Shown here: piece by piece, positions 32,940 to 40,818 of the stretch | Layout: each line of letters opens with the position of its first letter | Position numbering within the stretch: the first letter of the stretch is position 1 | From: Methanosarcina sp. DH2 | GTDB taxonomy: Archaea > Halobacteriota > Methanosarcinia > Methanosarcinales > Methanosarcinaceae | Direction: 5' to 3' | Assembly: GCF_020804225.1 (NCBI RefSeq) | Contig: NZ_WJBI01000011.1 | Span: 1,631 to 42,448 of the forward strand | Length of the DNA: 40,818 nucleotides | Made by a program: the position numbers and the translations under genes | Notes under the pieces: generated by a model | Databases searched by the model: none | What the model was told of the DNA's origin: nothing | What the model saw: only the letters and a program-made list of their open reading frames with translations

Positions 32940-33902
32940 ATGAACTACCCTAGAGTTAGCATTATCATCCTTAACTGGAATGGCAAGGAAAATACCATAA
33001 ATTGCCTTGAAGCACTTAAGCTAACAACTTACTCTAACTATGAAACTATAGTAGTTGACAATGGATCTACAGATGGGTCTACAAAATATTTCAAAGATAA
33101 TTATCCCGGGATCAAACTTATTGAAAATAGGACAAATTTAGGATTCGCTGAAGGAAATAATGTAGCCATAAGAGAAGTTTTAATAAAAGAGAAAAGTAAG
33201 TACATTTCTTTGCTGAATAACGATACAATAGTAAAACCCGATTGGCTGGAAAAACTCGTAGAGGCTTTAGAGTCCGATGAAAAAATAGGCTCTTGCCAGC
33301 CAAAGATATTGTCGTTAATCAATCCCGATATGATTGATGCAGTCGGGATTTCTATTGACAGGTACGGAGGAGCAGCACAGGAAGGTCATAACGAAAAAGA
33401 TCTCGGTCAGTATGATCAGATTACAGAAGTATTTGGGGTGTGTGCAGGTGCCGCTCTGTATAGGGCAAAAATGCTAGGTCAGATAGGTCTCTTTGATGAA
33501 GATTTTTTTGCTTATTATGAAGATGTTGACCTTGCTATACGTGCAAGGTTATTCGGATGGAAAAGTGCCTGTATCCCTCAAGCTGTGATATATCACATAC
33601 ATTCCGCAACCCTTGGAAATGACTCTCCCTTTAAGAGGTATCTTCTTGAACGAAACTCCTACTATTATGTTATTAAGAATTTACCTATGAAGACCATTAT
33701 GCTATTTTTTATTTCAAAAGTTCGTTCCACCTTTTTCTCATTAATAAGTTTAACCAGAAATAAAAAATTCAGTTTAATTAAATCTCTGATTAAAGGGAAT
33801 CTGGATGCTCTGAGAAATTTTCCTATCGTAATCTCTAAAAGGGCAGAAATTCAAGCTAAAAGATCAATTTCAGAAGAAGATTTTAAAATGTGGTTGAAAT
33901 AA
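32940..33902 (+). CDS. Family 2 glycosyltransferase, rhamnosyltransferase-like
   Basis: A 320-residue GT2 enzyme with a GT-A fold. VSIIILNWNGKENTINCLEA and VVDNGSTDGSTKYF bind the nucleotide sugar, SLLNNDTIVKPDWL carries the DxD-equivalent NDD-like metal site, and FFAYYEDVDLAIRARLFGW contains the catalytic ED motif. The pattern is close to rhamnosyltransferase-type GT2 proteins, which suits the dTDP-rhamnose genes upstream, though donor and acceptor are not known. ATG 32940 follows GGGAAGG, two bp after the flippase stop. The C-terminal segment (230-280) is amphipathic and may touch the membrane. Confidence 0.9.
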   Translation: MNYPRVSIIILNWNGKENTINCLEALKLTTYSNYETIVVDNGSTDGSTKYFKDNYPGIKLIENRTNLGFAEGNNVAIREVLIKEKSKYISLLNNDTIVKPDWLEKLVEALESDEKIGSCQPKILSLINPDMIDAVGISIDRYGGAAQEGHNEKDLGQYDQITEVFGVCAGAALYRAKMLGQIGLFDEDFFAYYEDVDLAIRARLFGWKSACIPQAVIYHIHSATLGNDSPFKRYLLERNSYYYVIKNLPMKTIMLFFISKVRSTFFSLISLTRNKKFSLIKSLIKGNLDALRNFPIVISKRAEIQAKRSISEEDFKMWLK

Positions 33903-34690
33903 TGATCTCGGTTGTTTGTGTTTATAACGATGAAAAAATATTTAACGATTTTCTGCTCAAAAGTCTGAAGAATCAAACTGCAGAATTTGAGCTTATCGGG
34001 ATCGATAATACTTCAAATGAATTCAAATCCGCAGCTGCAGCTCTTAACTTTGGTGGAAATAAGGCCAGGAATAAATACATAATGTTTGCCCATCAAGATG
34101 TGAGTTTTCTTCCAAATTCCTGGCTTGAAGATACAGAGAAATTTCTTGATTCCACTGGTAGTTTTGGGATTGCCGGGATAGTTGGCATGAGTGAAATCGG
34201 GAGTTCTAATCAGAAACGAGGACGAAATATTATAAAACACGGAGAACCTCCAGAAGCATGGTCATGGGGAAACAGAATACAAAAGCCAGAGCCTGTACAA
34301 ACACTTGACGAGTGCCTGGTAATAGTACCAAGATCTACTTTTGATGTTCTCCAATTTGACGAAAAGACCTGTGATGGGTGGCACTTGTATGCAGTAGACT
34401 ATTGTCTCAGTGCTAAAGAAAGAGGATTTGGAGTTTATGTGCTTCCAATGGAGATTTACCATTTATCCAAAGGAGCAGTCAATAAAAAAAAGTTTAAGCT
34501 AATAAACGGTCCGCTCCCAGATGATTACTATGAGATCCTTGAGAAAGTAATTAAAAAACACGCTGATACTTATAAAATAATTTATACTACATGTGGAGAG
34601 TGGAACACTTTATATCCGGTAACTCTTCAAAAATGCAGCTTTTTGACAAAAACGCTTACATACCTACATAAAGTGTTGAAATATAAATGA
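33902..34690 (+). CDS. GT-A glycosyltransferase (PF13712-like)
   Basis: A 262-residue protein with a compact GT-A domain of the glycosyltransferase-like family. MISVVCVYNDEKIFNDFLLK, then NKARNKYIMFAHQDVSFLPN with the HQDV metal motif, then GWHLYAVDYCLSAKERGFGV with conserved HLYA-D and the late IYHLSKG. Start ATG 33902 shares one base with the previous stop (TAATG), so translation is coupled; GTG 33890 would add four residues. Substrates unknown, probably a step in the same glycan. Confidence 0.82.
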   Translation: MISVVCVYNDEKIFNDFLLKSLKNQTAEFELIGIDNTSNEFKSAAAALNFGGNKARNKYIMFAHQDVSFLPNSWLEDTEKFLDSTGSFGIAGIVGMSEIGSSNQKRGRNIIKHGEPPEAWSWGNRIQKPEPVQTLDECLVIVPRSTFDVLQFDEKTCDGWHLYAVDYCLSAKERGFGVYVLPMEIYHLSKGAVNKKKFKLINGPLPDDYYEILEKVIKKHADTYKIIYTTCGEWNTLYPVTLQKCSFLTKTLTYLHKVLKYK

Positions 34691-34991
34691 AAGGCTAAGG
34701 ACATATGGGTTTTAACCCAGATATATTCCTCGACTCTAAAAATAATAAATTGAATAATTTAGATTATTTAGATTATTAAATAATATTAGGTAGTTCTAAA
34801 TGCATTTTATTTATTGCTCTAAATAAACTGGGTCTTGAAAATAGGTCGTTGATCAAATATGAAAAGATGAGTATATTCGACATTTTAGGGAATAAATAGA
34901 AGGGTTTTGAGACATATGTTTTTAGCAACTATCTCTAAGACTAACTTTTATATCCCATTAAATTTTATTGCAGTTATTCGGGGACAGAATA
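34691..34991. other. AT-rich gap with an internal promoter
   Basis: About 300 bp without genes. A TATA-like TTTTATATC at about 34947-34955 predicts a start near 34975 and a leader of only about 15-20 nt to ATG 34992, so the next gene may begin a separate transcript. A small dyad TGGGTTTTAACCCA (34708-34721) could help end the preceding transcript. Confidence 0.45.
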
Positions 34992-36110
34992 ATGAATATT
35001 GCTTTCCTTACTACCAGGTTAACAAAATACGACGCTATAAGTAATTATAGTGTGGATATGCTAAAAAAGCTTTCAGATAGCCATCATGTTGATCTTTATA
35101 CTTTTGTAACTCAGACCGAAATACCCGCTAAAGTCAGTCAATACAATTATACTAGCATAAAAGACCACAACATTAAATCTGTCCTTTTTGCTGTGACAAA
35201 AATATATCCACTGGCTCAAAAATTGAAAAAATATAATTTATTAATTTTATATAGTCCAGACATACCTGCTTTATTCAGTGCTCATCTTGCTAAATCCTTT
35301 AATCCGAATTTGAAATTAATATGGGATTTTCAGGGTATAACTCCAATACGTTATATGTACTTTAAAGATAAGTTGTTGACCTCTGTAAGACGTTTTGTAA
35401 GCCTCAGATCAATGAAATCAAGCAATCTGATTTTAGTCCGAAGTGAATCTGTAAAAAAGGAAATCGAGCCATATGTTAACGCAAGGAAAAACCGAAAGAT
35501 ATTGGTAACACCATTGGGAATACATCTTGATCGTTTTAATTATATAGATGCTGAGGAAATTAGAAGAAAACATAATCTGTACGGCCGTTTTGTTTTATTG
35601 TACGTGGGCCGCCTGGTGCCGTCAAAACAGGTTGATTTCCTGATTAAAGCTATACCCAACCTTAGCGAAGATTTTTTATTAGTTATTGTGGGGAGCGGGA
35701 TCGAAAAAGAAAACTTGGAAAATCTAGCAGTTTCTTTAAATGTCAAGGATCGGGTCATTTTTGCCGGAAGAGTCTCAGATGATGACTTGCCGAAATATTA
35801 CGCTTCTTCAAATGCATTTGTTACAGCAAGTTTACACGAAGGTTTTTGTGTACCAATTATAGAGTCTTTTGCGAGTGGTAAACTAGCCGTTGTCCCTAAC
35901 AGGGCTTCAATGCCAGAGGTAGTTGCGGATGGTGGGCTGATTTATGATGGATCCATGGAAGATTTCTTGTCTAAATTGGGGAGTTTAAAAGATCAGGCAG
36001 TCCTTGACAATATAAGTATAAAGGTAAATCAAATAATTAAAAAATATGATGTCTCAAAAGTGTCCGAAGAATATCTGGAAACTATAGAAAAAGCCATGGA
36101 TGGATTCTGA
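34992..36110 (+). CDS. Family 4 glycosyltransferase
   Basis: A 372-residue GT-B fold enzyme of family GT4. N-terminal MNIAFLTTRLTKYDAISNYS, central VTPLGIHLDRF and LLYVGRLVPSKQVDFLIKAI, and the C-terminal donor-binding HEGFCVPIIESFASGKLAVV (E-x7-E pattern) are clear. It probably adds a sugar from a nucleotide donor, perhaps GDP-mannose, with retention. ATG 34992 is preferred over 34968 because the predicted promoter start near 34975 would lie downstream of the earlier codon. The stop overlaps the next start (TGATG). Confidence 0.9.
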   Translation: MNIAFLTTRLTKYDAISNYSVDMLKKLSDSHHVDLYTFVTQTEIPAKVSQYNYTSIKDHNIKSVLFAVTKIYPLAQKLKKYNLLILYSPDIPALFSAHLAKSFNPNLKLIWDFQGITPIRYMYFKDKLLTSVRRFVSLRSMKSSNLILVRSESVKKEIEPYVNARKNRKILVTPLGIHLDRFNYIDAEEIRRKHNLYGRFVLLYVGRLVPSKQVDFLIKAIPNLSEDFLLVIVGSGIEKENLENLAVSLNVKDRVIFAGRVSDDDLPKYYASSNAFVTASLHEGFCVPIIESFASGKLAVVPNRASMPEVVADGGLIYDGSMEDFLSKLGSLKDQAVLDNISIKVNQIIKKYDVSKVSEEYLETIEKAMDGF

Positions 36111-37030
36111 TGATCAATTTTCCCCAAGTTTCTTTTATTGTTTTAACTTTAAATAATCACAAAACTATACGGAGTTGCATTGAATCAATTATTTCACAAA
36201 AGTACTCTTCTTTTGAGGTTCTTGTTATTGATGGCGGGTCAAATGACGGAACACAAGAAATTGTTAATGAGTATAAAAATTTAAATGTGCATCTACATGA
36301 ATTTGCAGGGTGTGGCATTGGAAAGTCAAGACAAATAGGGATCGACATCTCGACCGGGGAAATATGTGCATTTGTAGATTCCGATTGTGAACTTCCGGAC
36401 TGTTCATGGACTGTAAAAATGGTCGAACCTTTCCTCAAATCTACCAGAGTGGGTGGAACATGGGCGCTTGGTGCCTATAAGAAGGAATATCCAAGTATAG
36501 CTCGTTATTCAATACTGCAGCATCCTTATCGCCGAAATGGAATTCCTGAACTTGTTGATGCTAATAACTACGTTGAAATTGGCACAGGACATACACTTCT
36601 GAAACGAAGTGCGATACTGGAGGTTGGAGGTTTTCCTGATTTTAAGTCTAAAGAGGATGTTGACTTAACCTGCAGGATTGCAAAAGCTGGATATACATTT
36701 GTTTATGTTAAAAACTGTGAAGTGTATCATCTGCATGCAACTACTTTTCGTGGTTTTGTGAAAAAATATGAGAGGGATATAAAAGCAGGTCTCAAAGAGA
36801 AAAGAGATAGTGGTGGAGAAAATAGCTGCAATAGTGGAGGGAGTAGTGGTGCAATTCCGTTTTTTATGTCAAATATGCTTATATATCCGACTGTATTAGC
36901 TCTCTACAGTATCATAAAAGATAGAGATCTTGCATGGCTGTGGCACCCTGTAGTATGTTCTGCAAAACTTATTATTGTAGCCAGATCCTTTTTGAAGATT
37001 AAACTTATGAAAAGTGGAAAAAAAGCCTGA
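36110..37030 (+). CDS. Family 2 glycosyltransferase with Ser/Gly/Asn-rich insert
   Basis: A 306-residue GT2 enzyme. VSFIVLTLNNHKTIRSCIES, LVIDGGSNDGTQEIVNEY and FVDSDCELPDCSW (DxD-type site), then GGFPDFKSKEDVDLTCRIAK and FVYVKNCEVYHLH. Between the catalytic part and a C-terminal hydrophobic helix (about residues 247-262) lies a low-complexity patch DSGGENSCNSGGSSGA (about 230-245). The gene starts at ATG 36110 within the stop of the preceding GT4. Donor and acceptor unknown. Confidence 0.88.
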   Translation: MINFPQVSFIVLTLNNHKTIRSCIESIISQKYSSFEVLVIDGGSNDGTQEIVNEYKNLNVHLHEFAGCGIGKSRQIGIDISTGEICAFVDSDCELPDCSWTVKMVEPFLKSTRVGGTWALGAYKKEYPSIARYSILQHPYRRNGIPELVDANNYVEIGTGHTLLKRSAILEVGGFPDFKSKEDVDLTCRIAKAGYTFVYVKNCEVYHLHATTFRGFVKKYERDIKAGLKEKRDSGGENSCNSGGSSGAIPFFMSNMLIYPTVLALYSIIKDRDLAWLWHPVVCSAKLIIVARSFLKIKLMKSGKKA

Positions 37031-37046
37031 AGTGTAGTAGGTAATT

Positions 37047-37931
37047 ATGTTATCCGTTATCCTTTTAAATTATAATCAACCGGATATGACGATTGATTGC
37101 ATAGAATACCTCCTTAAAAACAAAAATTACTGCAAAGATTTTGAGATAATTGTTATTGATAATGGTTCCAAAGATAACTCTGTTGTAAAACTCGCAGAGA
37201 TTTCAAGCAAACACAATCTCCTTTTTATAGACAATAAGGAAAACCTAGGGTTCGCGGAGGGAAATAATGTAGGAATCCGAGAAGCTCGGGGAGAATGGGT
37301 ATTATTACTGAATAATGATACTGTGTTTAAAGAAGAATTTATCTCAAAGATGGCTAAAGCTGCAATAGATAATCCTGACGCTGCAGCAATAGGGCCGAAG
37401 ATTTATTATTATGACTCTCCTTCTAAAATTTGGTATAATGGTGGAAAAATCACAAAATATTATAACTTTGTAGACGATCAGTCGGTTGATAACGAAGATT
37501 ATAAACAAGTTGAGTGGATAACTGGTTGCGCTCTAATGGTTAATAAAAAGGCATTCGAAAAAATAGGTCTTCTGGACAAAGATTTTTTTATGTATAATGA
37601 AGACGTTGATTGGTGTATAAGAGCCAGAAGAGCCGGGTTGAACCTGGTTTATACTCCTTATGCTGAAATCTGGCATATTGGTTCTAAAACAGCAAACGAG
37701 AGTTTTAAAAAATCCTTCCAAATCTACTATGGATATCGAAATAAATTATTTATTGTAAATAAAAACACTAAAGGTTTTGAATATATATATCTTATATTTG
37801 TTATCCTTTCTGGAATTTGTTTTAGGATCATAGACTCAATTGCAAAAGGGAATTTTGACTCTGCTAAAGGGTATTGGTTTGCAATGATTGATGGGTTAAT
37901 GTACAAACCTAAAAATCGATTTCTACGATAA
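37047..37931 (+). CDS. Family 2 glycosyltransferase, rhamnosyltransferase-like
   Basis: A 294-residue GT2 enzyme, a paralogue of the one at 32940: MLSVILLNYNQPDMTIDCIE, IVIDNGSKDNSVVKL, NLGFAEGNNVGIREARG, LLLNNDTVF, then FFMYNEDVDWCIRARRAGLN with the catalytic ED pair. The phrase LGFAEGNNV(G/A)IRE is shared by both, suggesting duplication within the island. The C-terminal 60 residues include a hydrophobic helix (YIYLIFVILSGICFRII). ATG 37047 lies 17 bp after the previous gene. Last gene of the plus-strand run before a hairpin. Confidence 0.9.
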   Translation: MLSVILLNYNQPDMTIDCIEYLLKNKNYCKDFEIIVIDNGSKDNSVVKLAEISSKHNLLFIDNKENLGFAEGNNVGIREARGEWVLLLNNDTVFKEEFISKMAKAAIDNPDAAAIGPKIYYYDSPSKIWYNGGKITKYYNFVDDQSVDNEDYKQVEWITGCALMVNKKAFEKIGLLDKDFFMYNEDVDWCIRARRAGLNLVYTPYAEIWHIGSKTANESFKKSFQIYYGYRNKLFIVNKNTKGFEYIYLIFVILSGICFRIIDSIAKGNFDSAKGYWFAMIDGLMYKPKNRFLR

Positions 37932-37943
37932 GTATAGAATATG

Positions 37944-37963
37944 GTTGTGTTAATTGTCACAAC
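37944..37963 (+). terminator. Hairpin after the glycosyltransferase run
   Basis: GTTGTG (37944-37949) pairs with CACAAC (37958-37963) over an 8-nt loop, 13 bp past the stop of the last plus-strand gene. No strong T-run follows, so termination is only suggested. Confidence 0.35.
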
Positions 37964-38000
37964 TATTGATATATTCCAAGCTTTTAATCGAGCTCCCAAT

Positions 38001-38021
38001 TAAGTAAATCAGGTTTACTTA
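38001..38021. terminator. Hairpin between convergent genes
   Basis: TAAGTAAA (38001-38008) and TTTACTTA (38014-38021) form a perfect 8-bp stem with a 5-nt loop. The right arm includes the stop codon of the minus-strand glycosyltransferase. Being symmetric, it could stop transcripts from both sides. Confidence 0.5.
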
Positions 38022-39092
38022 TGCATTATATATCTTTTTTATTTCTTCTGTTACGTAATTCCAATCGAAAACTGTAAGATTCTCTGTAATAAATTCGTTA
38101 TTTGATTTTACATCTTTTAGCTGATTTATTAACTTAATTATCCTTTCTTTTCTGATCGGCTTATCTACCCCGAAGCATCGAGTTCCATCCACAAATTCAT
38201 CCAGCGCGCTGCCCAATACTACCACGCATGGCGTCCCGGAAGCCAGTGCTTCTGCGACCGTAATCCCATATGATTCATGAGACGAAAGCATCAAAAATAT
38301 GTCCGCATCTGCATAACATTCAAGAAGCTCTTTTCTTGAAAGATTTTTTAGCCATTCTATTCTTTCCTTCACTCCAAGTTTTTCTGCTATATTGTGAAGT
38401 TCCTTTTCGTAAGGTCCTCTCCCTACAATTTTTAATCTAAAATCTTGGAGTCCGGGTAAGCTCTGAATTATATACTGTACTCCCTTATATTCTTCCAAAC
38501 GCCCTACATAGAGAAGCATCTTTTCTTTGCTTTCATTTTTGTGATGTTTCAGATTTTTAAATTCTGAGAGATTAAGCCCATTCGGAATTTTTATAGTTTT
38601 TTCCTCAACATTAAAATCAGACTCTACCAGCCTTTTTTCGTATTCGGATATACATATAACGGTATCTGCACGAGAAAATATCATTTTTCCAAAAAATTTA
38701 TAGGGCTTATGGAGCAGATTTCTGAATGGAGTATGTCCCCCACGATGGTAATACGGAGAGAACACAAACTTTTTTTTGCGTTCGCTTAGAGCTGCAAAAA
38801 GAGCCGGAAGCGCATGATAGCTATGCGCATGAATTACATCATAGTTATGATTCTTCAGATAGATGTATATTTGTGGAGCAAAGTAATACGCACTTCCAGG
38901 GGCAAACGATTTGAATCTTGTAACCCTCACCCCATTTATTATGTCCTCTTTTTTCAGTTTACCGCTAGGGTCTGTAGTTATTACTTCTACATCATGTCCT
39001 TCTGAAACCAGTCTTTCGCTGATTTCTTTGACATCGGTTTCAACTCCTCCAATGTCTGGGGAATATCTAGGGCAAATCTGTGCGATCTTCAC
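38019..39092 (-). CDS. Family 4 glycosyltransferase, PIG-A/mannosyltransferase-like
   Basis: A 357-residue GT4 enzyme. MKIAQICPRYSPDIGGVETD is the classic start with G-G-V/I-E binding the acceptor; IPNGLNLSEF, MLLYVGRLEEYKGVQYIIQS and SSHESYGITVAEALASGTPC (E-x7-E donor site) follow. The set resembles archaeal GDP-mannose-type transferases, fitting manC in the island. Start is GTG 39092, with GAGAGGT about six bases upstream. It is the only minus-strand gene of the island and is divergent from the next GT4. Confidence 0.9.
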   Translation of the reverse strand: MKIAQICPRYSPDIGGVETDVKEISERLVSEGHDVEVITTDPSGKLKKEDIINGVRVTRFKSFAPGSAYYFAPQIYIYLKNHNYDVIHAHSYHALPALFAALSERKKKFVFSPYYHRGGHTPFRNLLHKPYKFFGKMIFSRADTVICISEYEKRLVESDFNVEEKTIKIPNGLNLSEFKNLKHHKNESKEKMLLYVGRLEEYKGVQYIIQSLPGLQDFRLKIVGRGPYEKELHNIAEKLGVKERIEWLKNLSRKELLECYADADIFLMLSSHESYGITVAEALASGTPCVVVLGSALDEFVDGTRCFGVDKPIRKERIIKLINQLKDVKSNNEFITENLTVFDWNYVTEEIKKIYNA

Positions 39093-39158
39093 TCACAAAC
39101 CTCTCTTTAAAATCTAATGCATTAGCTTAATATAAAGATAATGTGATAGTTAAGGTAG
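39093..39158. promoter_or_regulatory. Divergent promoter region with 12-bp palindrome
   Basis: 66 bp between two divergent glycosyltransferase genes. It holds the perfect palindrome CTAATGCATTAG at 39114-39125 and a TATA-like TTAATATAAAG at about 39127-39137 for the plus strand. The dyad could be an operator acting on both genes. Confidence 0.4.
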
Positions 39159-40313
39159 ATGGCATCAAGTAGAAGCATTTGCATAGTCGGACCTTCCAAG
39201 CGTTTTTTAAGTGGCATCAGTTATTATACCATCCGTCTGGCAAATGCAATGTCTGCAGAAAAAAATGTTTCTGTGATTTGCTTTAGGCAGTTATTGCCCA
39301 CTTTCCTTTTCCCTGGAAAATCTCATGTCGGAAAAGACATTTCAAACCTGAACTTTTCATCCGGAATCCCGGTTTTCGATGGAATGGATTACAATAACCC
39401 GCTGACATGGGTCAGGGCGTACAGTTTTATTAAATTACATAAACCGGATGTTATAGTTTTGCAGTGGTGGACTTCTTCGGTTGCGCACATGCAGCTCCTA
39501 CTAAAGATGTTTGCGGGTCTGTTAAATAAACCTAAAATCATAATAGAGTTTCATGAAGTTGTGGATCCATTTGAGGAATCCATACTTCCGATTCGTTTAT
39601 ATTCAAAAATAACGGGAAAACTGCTTCGCAAAAACCTTGATGCATATATTACCCATTCTGAATCCGATAAACAGCTTGTTTCAGAAAGATATGCAATTGC
39701 TCCTGAAAAAATCCATGTAATCCCACATGGGCTTTATGACCAGTATGGGGAACTGCTCGACATAAAAGAGGCAAGAAAGAACCTCTCGATAAATGATGAG
39801 TTTGTCATCCTTTCATTTGGTTTAATCCGAAAGTACAAAGGTACTCCATATTTGATCAGGGCTTTTGAACAGTTCCCTTCAGAAATCCTTGAGAAAAGCA
39901 GATTGCTGATTGTCGGAGAAATCTGGGAAGACCGGAAGGAACTGCTCGACCAGATTAAGGCTTCTCCAGCACATAACAAAATTACGCTTATAGACGAGTA
40001 CGTTCCTGACGAGAAGGTAAATATTTATTTCAGCGCTGCAGATGTGGTGGTTCTGCCCTACCTGAGGGCTTCGCAGAGTGGAATTGCCCATATTGCCATG
40101 TCCTTTGGAAAACCTGTTGTAGTCTCCGCGGTGGGTGGTTTAAAAGAATCGATGGCTGGATATGAAGGTACTTTTTTTGTTCCTCCAGGTGATATCGAAT
40201 CTATCCGAAAAGTTATACTGAGCCTTCCTGGGACGAGCAAATATTACGAAGCTCCAGATCAAAAATGGGATAAAATTATAAACCGTTACATCGAATTAAT
40301 ACAATCCATTTAA
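39159..40313 (+). CDS. Family 4 glycosyltransferase
   Basis: A 384-residue GT-B fold protein. SICIVGPSKRFLSGISYYTI opens the N-terminal domain with G-I-S-Y-Y instead of the more usual G-G-x-E; VIPHGLYDQYG and VILSFGLIRKYKGTPYLIRA mark the domain linkage. The donor loop reads LPYLRASQSGIAHIAMSFGK, where the first Glu of the E-x7-E motif is replaced by a Gln-Ser context, a variation seen in some GT4 subgroups. ATG 39159 has AAGGT just upstream, rather close. It ends 50 bp before aglB, linking it to N-glycosylation. Confidence 0.85.
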   Translation: MASSRSICIVGPSKRFLSGISYYTIRLANAMSAEKNVSVICFRQLLPTFLFPGKSHVGKDISNLNFSSGIPVFDGMDYNNPLTWVRAYSFIKLHKPDVIVLQWWTSSVAHMQLLLKMFAGLLNKPKIIIEFHEVVDPFEESILPIRLYSKITGKLLRKNLDAYITHSESDKQLVSERYAIAPEKIHVIPHGLYDQYGELLDIKEARKNLSINDEFVILSFGLIRKYKGTPYLIRAFEQFPSEILEKSRLLIVGEIWEDRKELLDQIKASPAHNKITLIDEYVPDEKVNIYFSAADVVVLPYLRASQSGIAHIAMSFGKPVVVSAVGGLKESMAGYEGTFFVPPGDIESIRKVILSLPGTSKYYEAPDQKWDKIINRYIELIQSI

Positions 40314-40363
40314 CTTCTTCTGTAGCTCTAGATTAGTTGTATGTATTTCCCGAAGGGATTACT

Positions 40364-40818
40364 ATGAGTTCTCAGGGTCGTCCTGTATTAACGTTTCAGT
40401 CTAAAATCAAATCCAGCTTGCCTTATACTCTGGCAGTTGCGATAATTGGTTTTGTAGCCCTATGGATCAGAATGCGTCCTTATGATTCTGTGTTTTTAGC
40501 CAATGGGTTTGTAAAGTTCACGAGCAATGACGCCTGGTACCATATGCGGACCTTAAATGTTCTTCTTGAAAACTACCCGAACAGGATGTTTTTCAACCCT
40601 ATGACCAACTATCCTAACGGGAGCTACATCCATTTCGGTCCTCTTTATGATCAGATGATGGCCATAGCATCTCTATTTTTGGGACTGGGTAATCCTGGCC
40701 AGGATCTGATTAATACTGTAGGAGCCTATTTCCCTGCAGTGCTTGGGGCCCTGACTGTCATTCCTGTTTACTATATCGGAAAATATCTCGGAGGGCATAA
40801 AACAGGGGTACTGGCTGC
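40364..40818 (+). CDS. aglB: Archaeal oligosaccharyltransferase AglB, N-terminal part (runs off window)
   Basis: The first 151 residues of an STT3/AglB protein, the membrane enzyme that moves a lipid-linked glycan to Asn in N-x-S/T. After a first membrane helix (about residues 21-38) comes the first external loop with FTSNDAWYHMRTLNVLLENY, containing the metal-binding DxD-type Asp of the family, then NPMTNYPNGSYIHFGPLYDQ and further membrane helices. ATG 40364 follows AAGGG by 8 bases. Its position right after the glycosyltransferases indicates that the island builds an N-glycan for S-layer or other surface proteins. Confidence 0.9.
   Translation, partial: MSSQGRPVLTFQSKIKSSLPYTLAVAIIGFVALWIRMRPYDSVFLANGFVKFTSNDAWYHMRTLNVLLENYPNRMFFNPMTNYPNGSYIHFGPLYDQMMAIASLFLGLGNPGQDLINTVGAYFPAVLGALTVIPVYYIGKYLGGHKTGVLA

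Overview
The window is from a methanogenic archaeon, almost certainly a Methanosarcina. It carries the start of a CO dehydrogenase/acetyl-CoA synthase alpha subunit gene (cdhA) behind a leader of about 370 nt, a methanogenesis marker 12 gene, prefoldin beta, archaeal TATA boxes, and a chromosome end leading into the oligosaccharyltransferase aglB. Species was not determined. No transposase, integrase, CRISPR array or rRNA was seen.

Layout. (1) 1-3800: cdhA 5' end (minus), a 1.4 kb intergenic region, a rhomboid protease translationally coupled to an unknown protein, and a NYN-domain protein. (2) 3830-9644, minus strand: methanogenesis marker 12 with a DUF2103-like protein, a two-ACT-domain protein with a phenylacetate-CoA ligase homologue, a DHH phosphoesterase and prefoldin beta. 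A 14/42-bp repeat array lies at 7926-8080. (3) 10093-17062, plus strand: an M42 aminopeptidase, then a branched-chain amino-acid cluster cimA - ilvB - ilvN - ilvC, with structured leaders, a terminator and a 13-bp minisatellite that runs into the ilvC ribosome-binding site. (4) 17402-26497: nitroreductase, tRNA-Arg(CCG), a small membrane protein, a lipoprotein, the NfnA/NfnB-type flavoprotein pair (minus), two tandem small proteins ending in the same Cys-containing motif, an arsR-arsM arsenic pair with a 30-bp operator-like palindrome, and a beta-helix surface protein. (5) 27049-40818: a surface-glycan island. It has GDP-mannose supply (manC type II), the whole dTDP-rhamnose pathway (rmlC, B, D, A), a flippase, seven glycosyltransferases and the start of aglB, which implies assembly and transfer of a mannose/rhamnose-containing N-glycan to S-layer or other surface proteins.

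How the parts connect: CimA makes citramalate, the precursor of 2-oxobutanoate, and IlvBN and IlvC carry 2-oxobutanoate or pyruvate on to isoleucine and valine/leucine. NfnAB would exchange electrons among NADH, NADPH and ferredoxin. ArsR likely represses itself and arsM until arsenite binds.

The most notable observations are the conserved Cys-terminal small proteins (22885-23305), apparently noncanonical start codons (ACG in rmlB, ATT in cimA and manC), the ilvC minisatellite that includes the Shine-Dalgarno sequence, and the arsR palindrome.
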